In this document: in pieces, positions 17,894 through 26,916 of the stretch
Position numbering within the stretch: the stretch's first letter is position 1
Layout: every line of letters begins with the position of its first letter
Source of the DNA: Marinobacter bryozoorum
GTDB taxonomy: Bacteria; Pseudomonadota; Gammaproteobacteria; Pseudomonadales; Oleiphilaceae
DNA length: 64,000 nucleotides
Direction: 5' to 3'
Assembly (NCBI RefSeq): GCF_023156245.1
Contig: NZ_JAKZAH010000014.1
Location: forward strand, 35,154 to 99,153
Position numbers and translations under genes: made by a program
The notes under the pieces: generated by a model
The model's database searches: none
What the model was told of the DNA's origin: nothing
What the model saw: the letters and a program-made list of their open reading frames with translations, nothing else

Positions 17894-18712
17894 ATGGAAA
17901 ACTGGAACGCAGGCTGGTCCCGCAAGCCCCCGGAGGCAGATGACCTCGTCATTGCCATGAACGGCCCCGAAATCTGGTGTCCGGAGGATGACTGGTACCA
18001 CCGCTGGGGCAGTGTTGACGGTGCCCTGGACGAGGGGACCGAGCCGGTCTACGTGGGCGAGCTGGATGGCCGTAGCGTGTATGTGGCCAGCGTAGACCCG
18101 GGTATGTTGCTCTATCTGACCCGGCCGGTCCACCTTCGGGAGGCCTTGCTTTCCATGCCGGATGCGCCGGCCGATGTGCTGGGTACAGCATCCCAGGTCC
18201 AGCAGTGGTTCGGCGACCATCGCTACTGTGGCCGTTGTGGCACCGAAACCGGCTTTCACCCCAATGAGCGTGCCCGCTGGTGTGAGCCCTGCGGTATTCC
18301 CTTCTATCCACGCCTGGCCCCATGTGTGATCGTGGTGATTCGCCGGGGCGACCGTTTCCTGCTGGCCCGCTCCACCCGGGCAAAGAATTACTTTTTCAGC
18401 CTGATTGCCGGGTTTGTCGAGCCGGGAGAGAGCGCCGAAGAGGCGGTTGTCCGGGAGACCCTGGAGGAAACCGGGCTGACCGTGACCAATGTCCGTTACT
18501 GGACCTCCCAGCCCTGGCCCTTCCCCCACCAGCTGATGCTGGGGTTCTTCGCGGACTATGAGTCCGGGGACCTGGTGTTGCAGGAGGACGAAATCGTCGA
18601 AGCCGACTGGTTTACCCCGGACGAACATCCCCCCATACCGCCGGAAACCACCATTGCGGGCCGGTTGATTACCCGGATGAAAGAGGAAATGCGGGGGGAG
18701 CACGGAGCTTGA
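17894..18712 (+). CDS. nudC: NAD(+)/NADH pyrophosphatase and NAD-RNA decapping hydrolase NudC
   Basis: Nudix hydrolase that cleaves NADH and removes NAD caps from RNA 5' ends. It has 272 residues. The zinc ribbon is C112, C115, C130 and C133; the Nudix box starting GFVEPGES spans about 173-195 with the REtleEtG core intact; and the NudC signature SQPWPFPHQLM follows. The N-terminal region at about 1-105 is the usual divergent NudC domain. A TATGGTACAT sequence about 40 bases upstream could be a -10. It overlaps murI by 4 bases. Confidence 0.95.
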   Translation: MENWNAGWSRKPPEADDLVIAMNGPEIWCPEDDWYHRWGSVDGALDEGTEPVYVGELDGRSVYVASVDPGMLLYLTRPVHLREALLSMPDAPADVLGTASQVQQWFGDHRYCGRCGTETGFHPNERARWCEPCGIPFYPRLAPCVIVVIRRGDRFLLARSTRAKNYFFSLIAGFVEPGESAEEAVVRETLEETGLTVTNVRYWTSQPWPFPHQLMLGFFADYESGDLVLQEDEIVEADWFTPDEHPPIPPETTIAGRLITRMKEEMRGEHGA

Positions 18713-19512
18713 ACCCGGTCGTGTCGCCTAGGGCACCCGAAATACTGGTGTTTGATTCCGGTATCGGCGGGCTGAGCATAGCCCGTTGCCTGCATCGGCA
18801 GGTTCCGGCGGCCAGGTTGACCCACCTGGCCGACAATGCTGGTTTCCCATACGGAAACCAGGCTGAGGAAACGGTGATCGAGCGCACCGTGGGACTGGTA
18901 ACGGAGCAGCTGCGTCAGCGCCCGGTCGATGTCATTGTGCTGGCCTGCAACACCGCCAGTACCGTTGCCTTGCCGGCACTGCGGGCTGCCACTGATATCC
19001 CGGTGGTGGGTGTGGTACCCGCCATCAAACCGGCCGCCGCCCTGTCAGGGAACCGCCGCATCGGGTTGCTGGCGACCCCGGCCACGGTGCGCCGACCCTA
19101 CCTGGAAGGCCTGATTGGTGAGTTCGCCGGTGATTGCCGGATTGTACGGGTAGGGCACCCGGACCTGGTCACCTGGATCGAGGAGTGGGCCAGGGGGCGG
19201 CCAATGCCTGAGCCAGCCCTCTCGGTGGCTTTACAGCCCTTCCGGGAGGCAGCCGTGGACACCATGGTGCTGGGGTGCACCCATTACCCCCTGATTACCG
19301 GGGTACTGCAGAGACTGTTGCCCGATGTCCGCTTCTGGGTGGATTCCGGCGAGGCCATAGCCCGGCGCACCCTGCACCTTCTGGAGGTGGCCGGGTTTGA
19401 TCGGGAAGAAATGCAACGCTACCCGGGTTCAGGGCACCGGTGCCTGTTTTCCGGTCCGGTGATGGACGATATTGACCATTTCCTGGATGCCCTTGGTTTC
19501 GTTCGGGAGTAA
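18709..19512 (+). CDS. murI: Glutamate racemase
   Basis: Makes D-glutamate for peptidoglycan by a two-base mechanism. The catalytic cysteines are C80 (VLACNTAS) and C190 (VLGCTHYPLI), and the N-terminal FDSGIGGLSIAR is typical. The 267 residues fit the family. The start is taken as TTG 18709, with a G-rich ribosome site in the end of nudC and a 4-base overlap with it. GTG 18721 in the same frame is a possible alternative that would remove 4 residues. Confidence 0.93.
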   Translation: MNPVVSPRAPEILVFDSGIGGLSIARCLHRQVPAARLTHLADNAGFPYGNQAEETVIERTVGLVTEQLRQRPVDVIVLACNTASTVALPALRAATDIPVVGVVPAIKPAAALSGNRRIGLLATPATVRRPYLEGLIGEFAGDCRIVRVGHPDLVTWIEEWARGRPMPEPALSVALQPFREAAVDTMVLGCTHYPLITGVLQRLLPDVRFWVDSGEAIARRTLHLLEVAGFDREEMQRYPGSGHRCLFSGPVMDDIDHFLDALGFVRE

Positions 19513-19521
19513 TCTGTCAAG

Positions 19522-19625
19522 GGCTGACCTGTCCCGCCCGGGCGACTTGCCTGCCTCATCATTGCGCCCTGCCTGGCGTTTTTGCACACAGGCAGTGCAG
19601 GTCAGCCTTCCCCATGTCGGGCGGG
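19522..19625 (+). other. Nested inverted repeats after murI
   Basis: GGCTGACCTG (19522-19531) and CAGGTCAGCC (19598-19607) form a 10 bp stem; CTGCCTG/CAGGCAG lies inside it, and CCCGCCCG/CGGGCGGG pairs outside on the 3' side. The structure follows the murI stop and may end the nudC-murI transcript. No T tract follows. The 278 bp gap must also hold the promoter of the acyl reductase. Confidence 0.4.
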
Positions 19626-19790
19626 TTATGAATACGTAATGGACAGTTTAATTCTCCCGCACTGACTCCATACTGTCATTGACCCTGTGACACACTGGGT
19701 CCCGAAGTTTGCCTATACCACCCCCCGATTCTGAACTGGCCCGCATTATGCAAAGCTTCCGGACAGCAGACGAGAAGGAGTTCAACCGAC

Positions 19791-21335
19791 ATGACCCATC
19801 TGTTTCCTGAATCAGACGATACCGATTCCTCGGTCCGCCGCGCCCTCAAGGGTAAACATGTCCTGATTACCGGTACCACGGGTTTCCTGGGCAAGGCTGT
19901 ACTGGAAAAACTGATCCGCGCAGTGCCGGAGGTCGGGGGCGTGCATGTCCTGGTGCGGGGGAACGCACGTCACCCGGATGCCCGTGAACGCTTTTTCAGT
20001 GAAATCGCCAGTGCCAGTGTGTTCGAACGGCTTCGCAATGAGGACAATGACGCCTTCGAGGCTTTCCTCGAGGACAAGGTTCACTGTGTTCAGGGCGAAC
20101 TGACCCGGCCCCGCTTTGGCCTGGCGGAGGCCGACCATGAACGCCTTGCCAGCAGGGTTGACCTGGTCATCAACTCCGCCGCCAGCGTCAATTTCAGGGA
20201 AGAACTGGACAAGGCCCTCAGCATTAATACGCTCTGCCTGGACAACGTGGCCGCGTTTGCCATGGCCGGTGGGGGCACGCCGGTGGTTCAGGTGTCTACC
20301 TGCTACGTGAACGGTATGAACAGCGGGGCTATCGGTGAGGACATCATCAAACCGGCGGGGGCGCCTGTTCCCCGGAGCGATCATGGCTACTACCGCACCG
20401 AGGCCCTGGTGCGCCTGCTCCATGACAAAATCATGGATGTGCGTTCCCGCTATGCCGGCAAACAGCTGGAAAAGAAACTGGTGGAGCTGGGTATTCGGGA
20501 AGCCAACCACTATGGCTGGAGCGACACCTACACCTTCACCAAGTGGCTCGGCGAACAGCGCCTGATGGAAGCCCTGTCAGACCAGTCGCTGACAATCGTG
20601 CGCCCATCGATTATCGAAAGCGCCCTCAAGGAGCCCATGCCGGGCTGGATTGAAGGGGTCAAGGTGGCGGATGCCATTATCCTGGCCTACGCCCGGGAGA
20701 AGGTTACAGTTTTTCCGGGCAACCGTGGAAGTGTGATTGACGTGATCCCGGTGGACCTGGTGGCGAACAGCATCCTTCTGGCCGGCGCCGAAGCGCTTGT
20801 GGAGGAGCCCGCAAGGCGTATCTACCAGTGCTGCAGTGGATCCATGAACCCCATCTCCCTCGGTGAGTTCATCGACCACCTGATGGCCGAGGCGAAGGAA
20901 AACTACGCCGCCTACGACAAACTGTTCTGCCGCCAACCCAGCAAGCCCTTTATGGCGGTAAACCGGACCCTGTTCGACACCGCAGTGACCGGCATCCGCG
21001 TACCCCTTTCCCTGGCGAGCAAGGCCCTGAAAATGGCCGGCCACAGCCGGGAGCTGAAGCTGCTCCGTAACCTGGACACCACCCGGGCCCTGGCCACCAT
21101 TTTCGGTTTCTATACCGCCCCGGACTACGTGTTCCACAACGAGAAGCTGATGGACCTGGCGGAGCGCATGGGCGATGCCGACCGTGAGCTGTTCTCGGTA
21201 GACCCGCGTCGTATCGGCTGGGAAACCTACCTCCGCAAGACCCACCTGGGAGGGCTCAATCGCTATGCCCTGGGTGAACGTCGCATCTACAGCCTGCGTG
21301 CCCGTCGCCAGCGTCGGGCGGCAGCTGCTGCCTGA
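19791..21335 (+). CDS. Fatty acyl-CoA (acyl-ACP/aldehyde) reductase, alcohol-forming
   Basis: A 514-residue NADPH-dependent reductase that, in the closely similar Marinobacter enzyme I recall (M. aquaeolei VT8, 513 aa), reduces fatty acyl-CoA or fatty aldehyde to fatty alcohol, the precursor of storage wax esters. The Rossmann motif GTTGFLG is at residues 28-34 and the SDR catalytic pair is Y247/K251 in YTFTK. A C-terminal sterile-like region (about 380-505) contains NLDTTRALATIFGFYTAP and the ending GLNRYALGERRIYSL. ATG follows GAAGGAG. It stands alone between murI and acs. A wax ester synthase partner is not in the window. Direction of the reaction and substrate range are inferred from similarity. 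Confidence 0.9.
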   Translation: MTHLFPESDDTDSSVRRALKGKHVLITGTTGFLGKAVLEKLIRAVPEVGGVHVLVRGNARHPDARERFFSEIASASVFERLRNEDNDAFEAFLEDKVHCVQGELTRPRFGLAEADHERLASRVDLVINSAASVNFREELDKALSINTLCLDNVAAFAMAGGGTPVVQVSTCYVNGMNSGAIGEDIIKPAGAPVPRSDHGYYRTEALVRLLHDKIMDVRSRYAGKQLEKKLVELGIREANHYGWSDTYTFTKWLGEQRLMEALSDQSLTIVRPSIIESALKEPMPGWIEGVKVADAIILAYAREKVTVFPGNRGSVIDVIPVDLVANSILLAGAEALVEEPARRIYQCCSGSMNPISLGEFIDHLMAEAKENYAAYDKLFCRQPSKPFMAVNRTLFDTAVTGIRVPLSLASKALKMAGHSRELKLLRNLDTTRALATIFGFYTAPDYVFHNEKLMDLAERMGDADRELFSVDPRRIGWETYLRKTHLGGLNRYALGERRIYSLRARRQRRAAAAA

Positions 21336-21489
21336 ATACCCTCCCTCCTGCGGCCCCGGTGCTTTTCACAAGGCCCGGGGCGAACTATCCTGTCATGTAT
21401 CTGGATACGGGCACGCAGTCAGTGCCAACCGGCACGCCTTTTACTTCAACGATCCCCGGTAGTACGTTGGTCTAATTCAACGGGTAGTC

Positions 21490-21502
21490 CTGACATGGTC
21501 AG
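21490..21502 (+). promoter_or_regulatory. CTGAC-ATG-GTCAG palindrome upstream of acs
   Basis: A 5-3-5 inverted repeat lies 74 bases before the acs start, in a 240 bp gap that must hold the acs promoter. It could be an operator for the neighbouring LuxR-type regulator; LuxR-class HTH proteins bind short dyads. No binding consensus is known to me for this exact site. Confidence 0.3.
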
Positions 21503-21575
21503 ATAGGGCTAACCAGTTCTGTTCCAACAATTCCGACAACTCAGAAACAGACTCTGTAAAGCAAAGGGGGAAACA

Positions 21576-23522
21576 ATGACCGACAAGAAGCTATACCCGG
21601 TACCCGACCATTTCGCGAAACGGGCGCTGCTCGATCGTGAAAAGTATGAACAGATGTATAAACAGTCCATCGATGACCCGGATACCTTCTGGGGGGAGCA
21701 CGGCAAGCGCCTGGACTGGATCAAGCCCTACAGCAAGGTCAAGAACACCACCTACGACTACAACAACCTGTCCATCAAGTGGTTTGAGGATGGCGTGCTG
21801 AACGCCTCCGCCAACTGCCTGGATCGTCACCTGGAAACACGCGGCGACCAGACCGCGATCATCTTTGAAGGCGACGACCCTGCGGAATCCCGCAACGTTA
21901 CCTACCGTGAACTGCACGCGGAAACGGCCAAGTTTGCCAACGTGCTGAAAACCCTGGGTGTCAAGAAAGGTGATGTGGTCACGATCTATATGCCCATGAT
22001 CGTGGAAACCGCCGTGGCCATGCTGGCCTGTGCCCGTATTGGTGCCATTCACTCGGTCGTGTTCGGCGGCTTTTCACCGGAGGCGCTGGGTGCCCGTGTT
22101 GAAAACGGCAAATCCCGGTTTATCGTTACTGCCGATGAAGGGCTCCGCGGCGGCCGCAAGATTCCCCTCAAGAAAAACGTGGATGCGGCACTGCAGGGCG
22201 AATCCGTGCCGGATGTGGAAAAGGTGGTTGTAGTATCCCGCACCGGTGGCGACGTGCCCTGGGATGCCAGCCGTGACGTGAGCTACGAGGACCTGATGAA
22301 GGATGCCTCCGCCGAGTGCCCACCGGAACCCATGGGGGCGGAAGATCCGCTGTTCATGCTTTATACCTCCGGCTCCACCGGCGCGCCCAAGGGCGTACTG
22401 CACACCACCGGTGGTTATCTGACGTACGCGTCCATGACCCATGAGTATGTCTTCGATTACCAGGACGGCGACGTCTACTGGTGTACCGCGGACTTCGGCT
22501 GGGTTACCGGCCACAGCTATATCCTGTACGGGCCGCTGGCCAATGGTGCCATCACCGTACTGTTCGAAGGCGTGCCCAATTACCCGGACAGCTCCCGTAT
22601 GGGGCAGGTCGTGGACAAGCACAAGATCAATGTGCTCTATACGGCGCCTACCGCGATCCGTGCCCTTATGGCCGAGGGTGAGGGCTGCATGAGCGGAACC
22701 ACCCGTGACAGCCTGCGCCTGCTGGGCTCGGTGGGTGAGCCCATCAACCCGGAGGCCTGGGAGTGGTACCACCGGGTGATCGGTAACGGCAAGTGCCCGA
22801 TCGTGGATACCTGGTGGCAGACCGAGACTGGCGGCATCCTGATTTCACCGCTGCCCGGTGCGGTAGACCTCAAGCCGGGCTCCGCCACCGTACCGTTCTT
22901 CGGTGTACTGCCGGCGCTGGTGGACAGCAACGGTAACATCCTGGATGGCGCCGCCGAAGGTAACCTGGTTATCCTCGACAGCTGGCCGGGTCAGATGCGC
23001 ACCATCTACGGTGACCATGACCGCTTCAAGCAGACCTACTTCAGCGCCTATCCGGGCATGTACTTTACCGGTGACGGCGCCCGTCGCGATGAAGACGGCT
23101 ACTACTGGATCACCGGCCGGGTGGATGACGTACTGAACGTCTCCGGCCACCGCCTGGGTACCGCCGAGGTGGAAAGTGCCCTGGTAGCCCACGACAAGGT
23201 TGCCGAGGCCGCCGTGGTGGGCTTCCCCCACGACATCAAGGGGCAGGGCATCTACGTCTACGTCACCCTGGTGCAGGGCGTCGAAGCCACCGAGGAGCTG
23301 CGCAAGGAACTGGTGCAGTGGGTGCGCAAGGAGATCGGCCCCATCGCCTCGCCGGATGTGATCCAGTGGGCACCAGGCCTGCCCAAAACCCGCTCCGGCA
23401 AGATCATGCGCCGCATCCTGCGCAAGATTGCGGCCAATGAGCATGATCAGCTGGGTGACACCTCCACCCTGGCGGATCCGGGCGTGGTGGATGACCTTAT
23501 CAGCGAACGCGCTTTCAAGTAG
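21576..23522 (+). CDS. acs: Acetyl-coenzyme A synthetase
   Basis: Activates acetate to acetyl-CoA via acetyl-AMP; cytosolic. It has 648 residues (652 in E. coli). The adenylate-forming signature [11 protein letters not shown], the [10 protein letters not shown] block, the hinge region with [18 protein letters not shown], and the regulatory/catalytic lysine K609 in TRSGKIMRR are all present. K609 is the residue acetylated by Pat-type enzymes in other bacteria. A strong terminator follows, so the downstream regulator has a separate promoter. Acetate from fatty acid or ethanol oxidation would be its likely source. Confidence 0.97.
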   Translation: MTDKKLYPVPDHFAKRALLDREKYEQMYKQSIDDPDTFWGEHGKRLDWIKPYSKVKNTTYDYNNLSIKWFEDGVLNASANCLDRHLETRGDQTAIIFEGDDPAESRNVTYRELHAETAKFANVLKTLGVKKGDVVTIYMPMIVETAVAMLACARIGAIHSVVFGGFSPEALGARVENGKSRFIVTADEGLRGGRKIPLKKNVDAALQGESVPDVEKVVVVSRTGGDVPWDASRDVSYEDLMKDASAECPPEPMGAEDPLFMLYTSGSTGAPKGVLHTTGGYLTYASMTHEYVFDYQDGDVYWCTADFGWVTGHSYILYGPLANGAITVLFEGVPNYPDSSRMGQVVDKHKINVLYTAPTAIRALMAEGEGCMSGTTRDSLRLLGSVGEPINPEAWEWYHRVIGNGKCPIVDTWWQTETGGILISPLPGAVDLKPGSATVPFFGVLPALVDSNGNILDGAAEGNLVILDSWPGQMRTIYGDHDRFKQTYFSAYPGMYFTGDGARRDEDGYYWITGRVDDVLNVSGHRLGTAEVESALVAHDKVAEAAVVGFPHDIKGQGIYVYVTLVQGVEATEELRKELVQWVRKEIGPIASPDVIQWAPGLPKTRSGKIMRRILRKIAANEHDQLGDTSTLADPGVVDDLISERAFK

Positions 23523-23543
23523 ACTTCCTTCGTAACTGCCCGA

Positions 23544-23580
23544 AACGATGCCCGCAGGGATCTCCCCTGCGGGCATCGTT
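23544..23580 (+). terminator. Strong intrinsic terminator of acs
   Basis: A perfect 16 bp stem (23544-23559 with 23565-23580) closes a 5-base loop and is followed by GCTTTTGG. It begins 22 bases after the acs stop. Confidence 0.85.
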
Positions 23581-23695
23581 GCTTTTGGGGTAGAATAGGC
23601 GGCGGTCCTGATGGATGGGTTGCCGGGAAGCCTGCGCGCTGAGCCAGGCCCCGGAACCAGGATACGAAGTCGGTCTAACAAGAGGATGCCCGTGG

Positions 23696-24358
23696 ATGTC
23701 TCAACACATAATCATCGCTGATGATCACCCGCTGTTCCGTGCGGCACTGCGCCAGGCCGTAAGCCAGGCGGTTCCAGACGCCGAGGTGGCCGAGGTTGAG
23801 AGCATCAAGGCGCTCCAGGCCGCCGTGGAACAGAAACCGGATGCGGACCTGGTGCTGCTGGACCTCAATATGCCCGGTGCCCATGGTTTTTCCGGCCTGG
23901 TATTCCTGCGTGGCCAGTACCCGGGTTTGCCGGTGGTGGTGGTCTCAGGGTCCGAGGATCTCCAGGTCATGCGCCGCTCTATCGACTATGGTGCGTCCGG
24001 TTTTATCCCCAAGTCTGCACCGCTGCCGGAAATCACCGATGCAATCCAGGCGGTACTGGAAGGGGATATGTGGCTGCCGGAAGGGGTTGCCGAAAAACTG
24101 GAACAGACCCAGGCGGAAAGCACGGACTTCTCTGAAAAACTTGCCTCACTGACCCCGCAACAATTCCGCGTACTGGGTATGTTGGCTGAAGGCATGCTCA
24201 ACAAACAGATTGCCTACGACCTGGATGTCTCCGAAGCTACCATCAAGGCCCACATTACCGCTGTGTTTCGCAAGCTGGGCGTACGTAACCGCACCCAGGC
24301 CGTGATTGCTATCCAGCAGATGGAGCTGGACCCCTCCGAAACGTCGTTATCCGGCTGA
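23696..24358 (+). CDS. LuxR-family response regulator, CrbR/ErdR (AgmR)-like
   Basis: A 220-residue two-component regulator: receiver domain (about 4-120) with acidic pocket ADDHP, phospho-acceptor D56 in LLDLNMPG and K in FIPKSAP, then a LuxR/NarL HTH (about 145-210) with LTPQQFRVLGMLAEGMLNKQIA. The ATG at 23696 is used because homologues open MSQHIIIADDHPLF-like; a further in-frame ATG 27 codons upstream would give a non-homologous tail. It follows acs by 173 bases. CrbS/CrbR (MxtR/ErdR) systems are known to activate acs in Vibrio and Pseudomonas, so control of its neighbour is likely. The sensor kinase is not in the window. Confidence 0.85.
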   Translation: MSQHIIIADDHPLFRAALRQAVSQAVPDAEVAEVESIKALQAAVEQKPDADLVLLDLNMPGAHGFSGLVFLRGQYPGLPVVVVSGSEDLQVMRRSIDYGASGFIPKSAPLPEITDAIQAVLEGDMWLPEGVAEKLEQTQAESTDFSEKLASLTPQQFRVLGMLAEGMLNKQIAYDLDVSEATIKAHITAVFRKLGVRNRTQAVIAIQQMELDPSETSLSG

Positions 24359-24734
24359 CAGCCGGGGTGTTCGGGCTATATTCGTTAACCTTCAGTGCTG
24401 TCCTGTGGGGTTGTATCAGGCCATGGATCTATGCCTGCCTTTTGCTGTCATGGCGCGGTCAGTCTGTATTATGTGCACACAATATCGAAGGTATGAATGG
24501 CGATTGTACAGGATATGATGCCCAGTACATCTGCTGAAATTGTCCCGATACATTTGATGCACTACACCCGATCGCTGTAATAACGTTTCAGGAATTGCAC
24601 GTATATATTATCAAATGTTCACCTGTAATCTTCTGGAAAGGACTTCATTAGTTGACATTCTTCTTATATGATTGGTGCCTGAATCAGGGATTGAATCTTG
24701 TTGTTTACCGAAATCCAACAGAAAGGTTTCTTAC
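24359..24734 (+). promoter_or_regulatory. AT-rich upstream region of mvaT
   Basis: This 376 bp gap is clearly richer in A and T than the genes around it, with runs such as GTATATATTATCAAATG. A consensus-like TTGACA is at 24652-24657, without a convincing -10 at normal spacing. No gene is visible. MvaT/H-NS proteins bind AT-rich DNA and often repress their own genes, which is a plausible use of this region. Confidence 0.45.
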
Positions 24735-25100
24735 ATGCCCAATATCAACGATTATTATCAGAAGAAGCAGTTGCTTGAAAAGCTTTCCAAAGAACTGAAC
24801 AAAATGGAACAGGACCAGGCGCTCAAAAGTGACCTGGAGTTTGAAGAGAAGATCAAGGGACTCATGGATGAGCACAAGAAATCTCCCAAGGATGTTCTTC
24901 AGATTCTTGGTGCTATTGATCCCTCGGTTGCTTCTGCAAAAACCGAGGGTGGTGGCGTTCGTGCCAAGCGCCCGATGAAGACATACAAGAATCCTCATTC
25001 TGGTGAGGTCGTCAAGACTCGTGGTGGTAATCACAAGACCCTGAACGAGTGGCGCCAGAAATACGGTAAGGAAGCGGTTCGGAGCTGGCAGCAGGACTAA
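24735..25100 (+). CDS. mvaT: MvaT/MvaU-family nucleoid-associated silencing protein
   Basis: An H-NS-like xenogeneic silencer of 121 residues. The N-terminal half (about 5-60) is a charged coiled coil for oligomerisation (KKQLLEKLSKELNKMEQDQ). The C-terminal domain shows the MvaT signature YKNPHSGEVVKTRGGNHKTL then EWRQKYG, whose RGGN loop inserts in the minor groove of AT-rich DNA. The ATG at 24735 is used because MvaT proteins begin near here; an upstream in-frame ATG adds 21 residues not typical of the family. A GC-rich hairpin ends the gene. Whether it is MvaT or MvaU cannot be told from one copy. Confidence 0.9.
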   Translation: MPNINDYYQKKQLLEKLSKELNKMEQDQALKSDLEFEEKIKGLMDEHKKSPKDVLQILGAIDPSVASAKTEGGGVRAKRPMKTYKNPHSGEVVKTRGGNHKTLNEWRQKYGKEAVRSWQQD

Positions 25101-25112
25101 CCGCCCCTTTCA

Positions 25113-25137
25113 TCCGGGCAGCGCCTGGCTGCCCGGA
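25113..25137 (+). terminator. Hairpin after mvaT
   Basis: A perfect 9 bp stem TCCGGGCAG/CTGCCCGGA around a 7-base loop lies 12 bases after the mvaT stop. There is no T tract on the plus strand (AAACATACC follows), so termination efficiency is uncertain. Confidence 0.5.
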
Positions 25138-25279
25138 AACATACCACGTATTGTTGATCTCCCTCCTCCCTTCCCGCCAGTGAAAGTTACAGGCTGTTAA
25201 AAGTGAGTGCCTTCCTTTGAGCTGCCCGGCCAATTGCGAGAGAATTGCCTCAATCATCACACGTTCATAAGGATCCGTT

Positions 25280-26686
25280 ATGCTCGCGATTATTCTGTCA
25301 GGTGGTTCCGGAACCCGCCTTTGGCCACTGTCCCGTGAGGCCTATCCGAAGCAGTTCATTCCCGTTGTTTCCGAGGAATCTCTGCTTTCTGAAACCATAT
25401 CCAGGGGTCTGCGTGCGGCTGCCAATGTTCGTGTAATGGCGATCACCAATGAAGAGCATCGCTTTGTCGTAGCGGCCAACCTTCACCAGCTTGCCGGAGA
25501 CAGCACGGCTGGCATTATCCTGGAACCGGTCGGGCGAAACACGGCGCCGGCGATTGCACTGGCCGCACTGGCCATGGCGGAGCAGAACCCGGATGAATTG
25601 ATGCTGGTGATGCCTTCGGACCAGGTCCTGAAAGATGAGGCCGCATTTGCCCGGGCCGTGGCGGATGGCGCCGAGGCTGCGAAGCAGGGCAAGCTGGTCA
25701 CCTTCGGCATCGTGCCGAACTCTCCCCACACAGGTTATGGTTACATCCGTGCCGGGGCCAACCACGGTGCCTGGTCGCCGGTGGATGCCTTTGTAGAAAA
25801 GCCGGATGCGGACACGGCGCAGCGGTACCTGGATGAGGGCGGCTATTACTGGAACAGCGGTATGTTCCTGTTCTCGGCGAGTCGTTACCTGGAAGAACTC
25901 GAGCGTTACCAGCCGGCCATCCTGGACGCCTGCCGCAAGGCCTACAACGCCCGTCAGGGGGACCTGGACTTTACCCGTGTGGACCGGGAGGCGTTTGCTG
26001 CCTGCCCCGACGATTCCATTGACTACGCGGTGATGGAGCACACCCGGGATGCGGTGGTTGTGCCCCTGGATGCCGGCTGGAGTGACGTCGGTTCCTGGTC
26101 GACCCTGTGGGAGATACAGCCCCAGGATGAACATGGTAACGCCTGCCATGGCGACGTCATCCTTGAGGACGTCTCTGGCTCGTATGTGCATTCAGAAGGG
26201 CGGCTTATCGCAGCGCTGGGCGTCAGCGACCACGTGATTGTCGAGACGGATGACGTGGTATTGGTGGCAGACCGCAACCGTGTGCAGGACGTAAAGAAAC
26301 TGGTCAACCGCCTGAAAGAGCAGGGCAGGCCTGAGTACAAGCTCCATAAAAAGGTTCATCGCCCCTGGGGGACCTATGAGGGCGTGGCCAATGGCGAACG
26401 CTTCCAGGTGAAGCGCATTACCGTTAATCCGGGGGCCTCCCTGTCGTTGCAGAAGCATCACCATCGGGCCGAGCACTGGGTAGTGGTCAAGGGTACTGCC
26501 AATGTGCAGCGGGGCGATGACGAGATTATGCTGACGGAAGATCAGTCCACCTATATCCCCCTCGGCGTCACCCATCGCCTGACCAACCCCGGTGTTATCC
26601 CGCTGGAATTGATTGAAGTACAAACCGGCAGCTATCTTGGGGAAGATGACATAGTTCGCTTTGAAGATACCTACAACCGGGTCTAA
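25280..26686 (+). CDS. Mannose-1-phosphate guanylyltransferase / mannose-6-phosphate isomerase
   Basis: A bifunctional 468-residue enzyme (ManC/AlgA/XanB type) supplying GDP-mannose for surface polysaccharides. The nucleotidyltransferase domain opens AIILSGGSGTRLWPLSREAYPKQ and contains FVEKPD. The C-terminal cupin isomerase domain (about 350-465) contains RPWGTYEG, the metal-binding QKHHHRAEHW, and a QSTYIPLGVTHRL loop. Start and ribosome site (ATAAGGATCCGTT) are normal. No other polysaccharide gene is adjacent, so it is isolated from any sugar cluster in this window. Gene names algA, manC and cpsB are all used for this family. Confidence 0.94.
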   Translation: MLAIILSGGSGTRLWPLSREAYPKQFIPVVSEESLLSETISRGLRAAANVRVMAITNEEHRFVVAANLHQLAGDSTAGIILEPVGRNTAPAIALAALAMAEQNPDELMLVMPSDQVLKDEAAFARAVADGAEAAKQGKLVTFGIVPNSPHTGYGYIRAGANHGAWSPVDAFVEKPDADTAQRYLDEGGYYWNSGMFLFSASRYLEELERYQPAILDACRKAYNARQGDLDFTRVDREAFAACPDDSIDYAVMEHTRDAVVVPLDAGWSDVGSWSTLWEIQPQDEHGNACHGDVILEDVSGSYVHSEGRLIAALGVSDHVIVETDDVVLVADRNRVQDVKKLVNRLKEQGRPEYKLHKKVHRPWGTYEGVANGERFQVKRITVNPGASLSLQKHHHRAEHWVVVKGTANVQRGDDEIMLTEDQSTYIPLGVTHRLTNPGVIPLELIEVQTGSYLGEDDIVRFEDTYNRV

Positions 26687-26916
26687 ACTGCTTCTTGAGT
26701 CAATCCGGTGCCTGGTCTCAGATTCCAGGTCGCATTTGCAACGGGATAAGTGAGATCTGGTTCCTGAAGTGGATACCTGAACGACTTGAAAAGCGCGCTA
26801 TTTGCCGTAAGTGTGATCAATCCGAAGGACAGATACAGGCAGGGCCGGTAAGCTCTTCCCTTATCTTGGGCAGGGAGCTTTCCGACTCCCGCAAGTCGTG
26901 AGCAGGAGTGGGTTAT

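Noticed and set aside
21424..21450. Possible sigma-54 (-24/-12) promoter upstream of acs
   Set aside because: GGCACG is present but the GC of the -12 element is missing at the required spacing.
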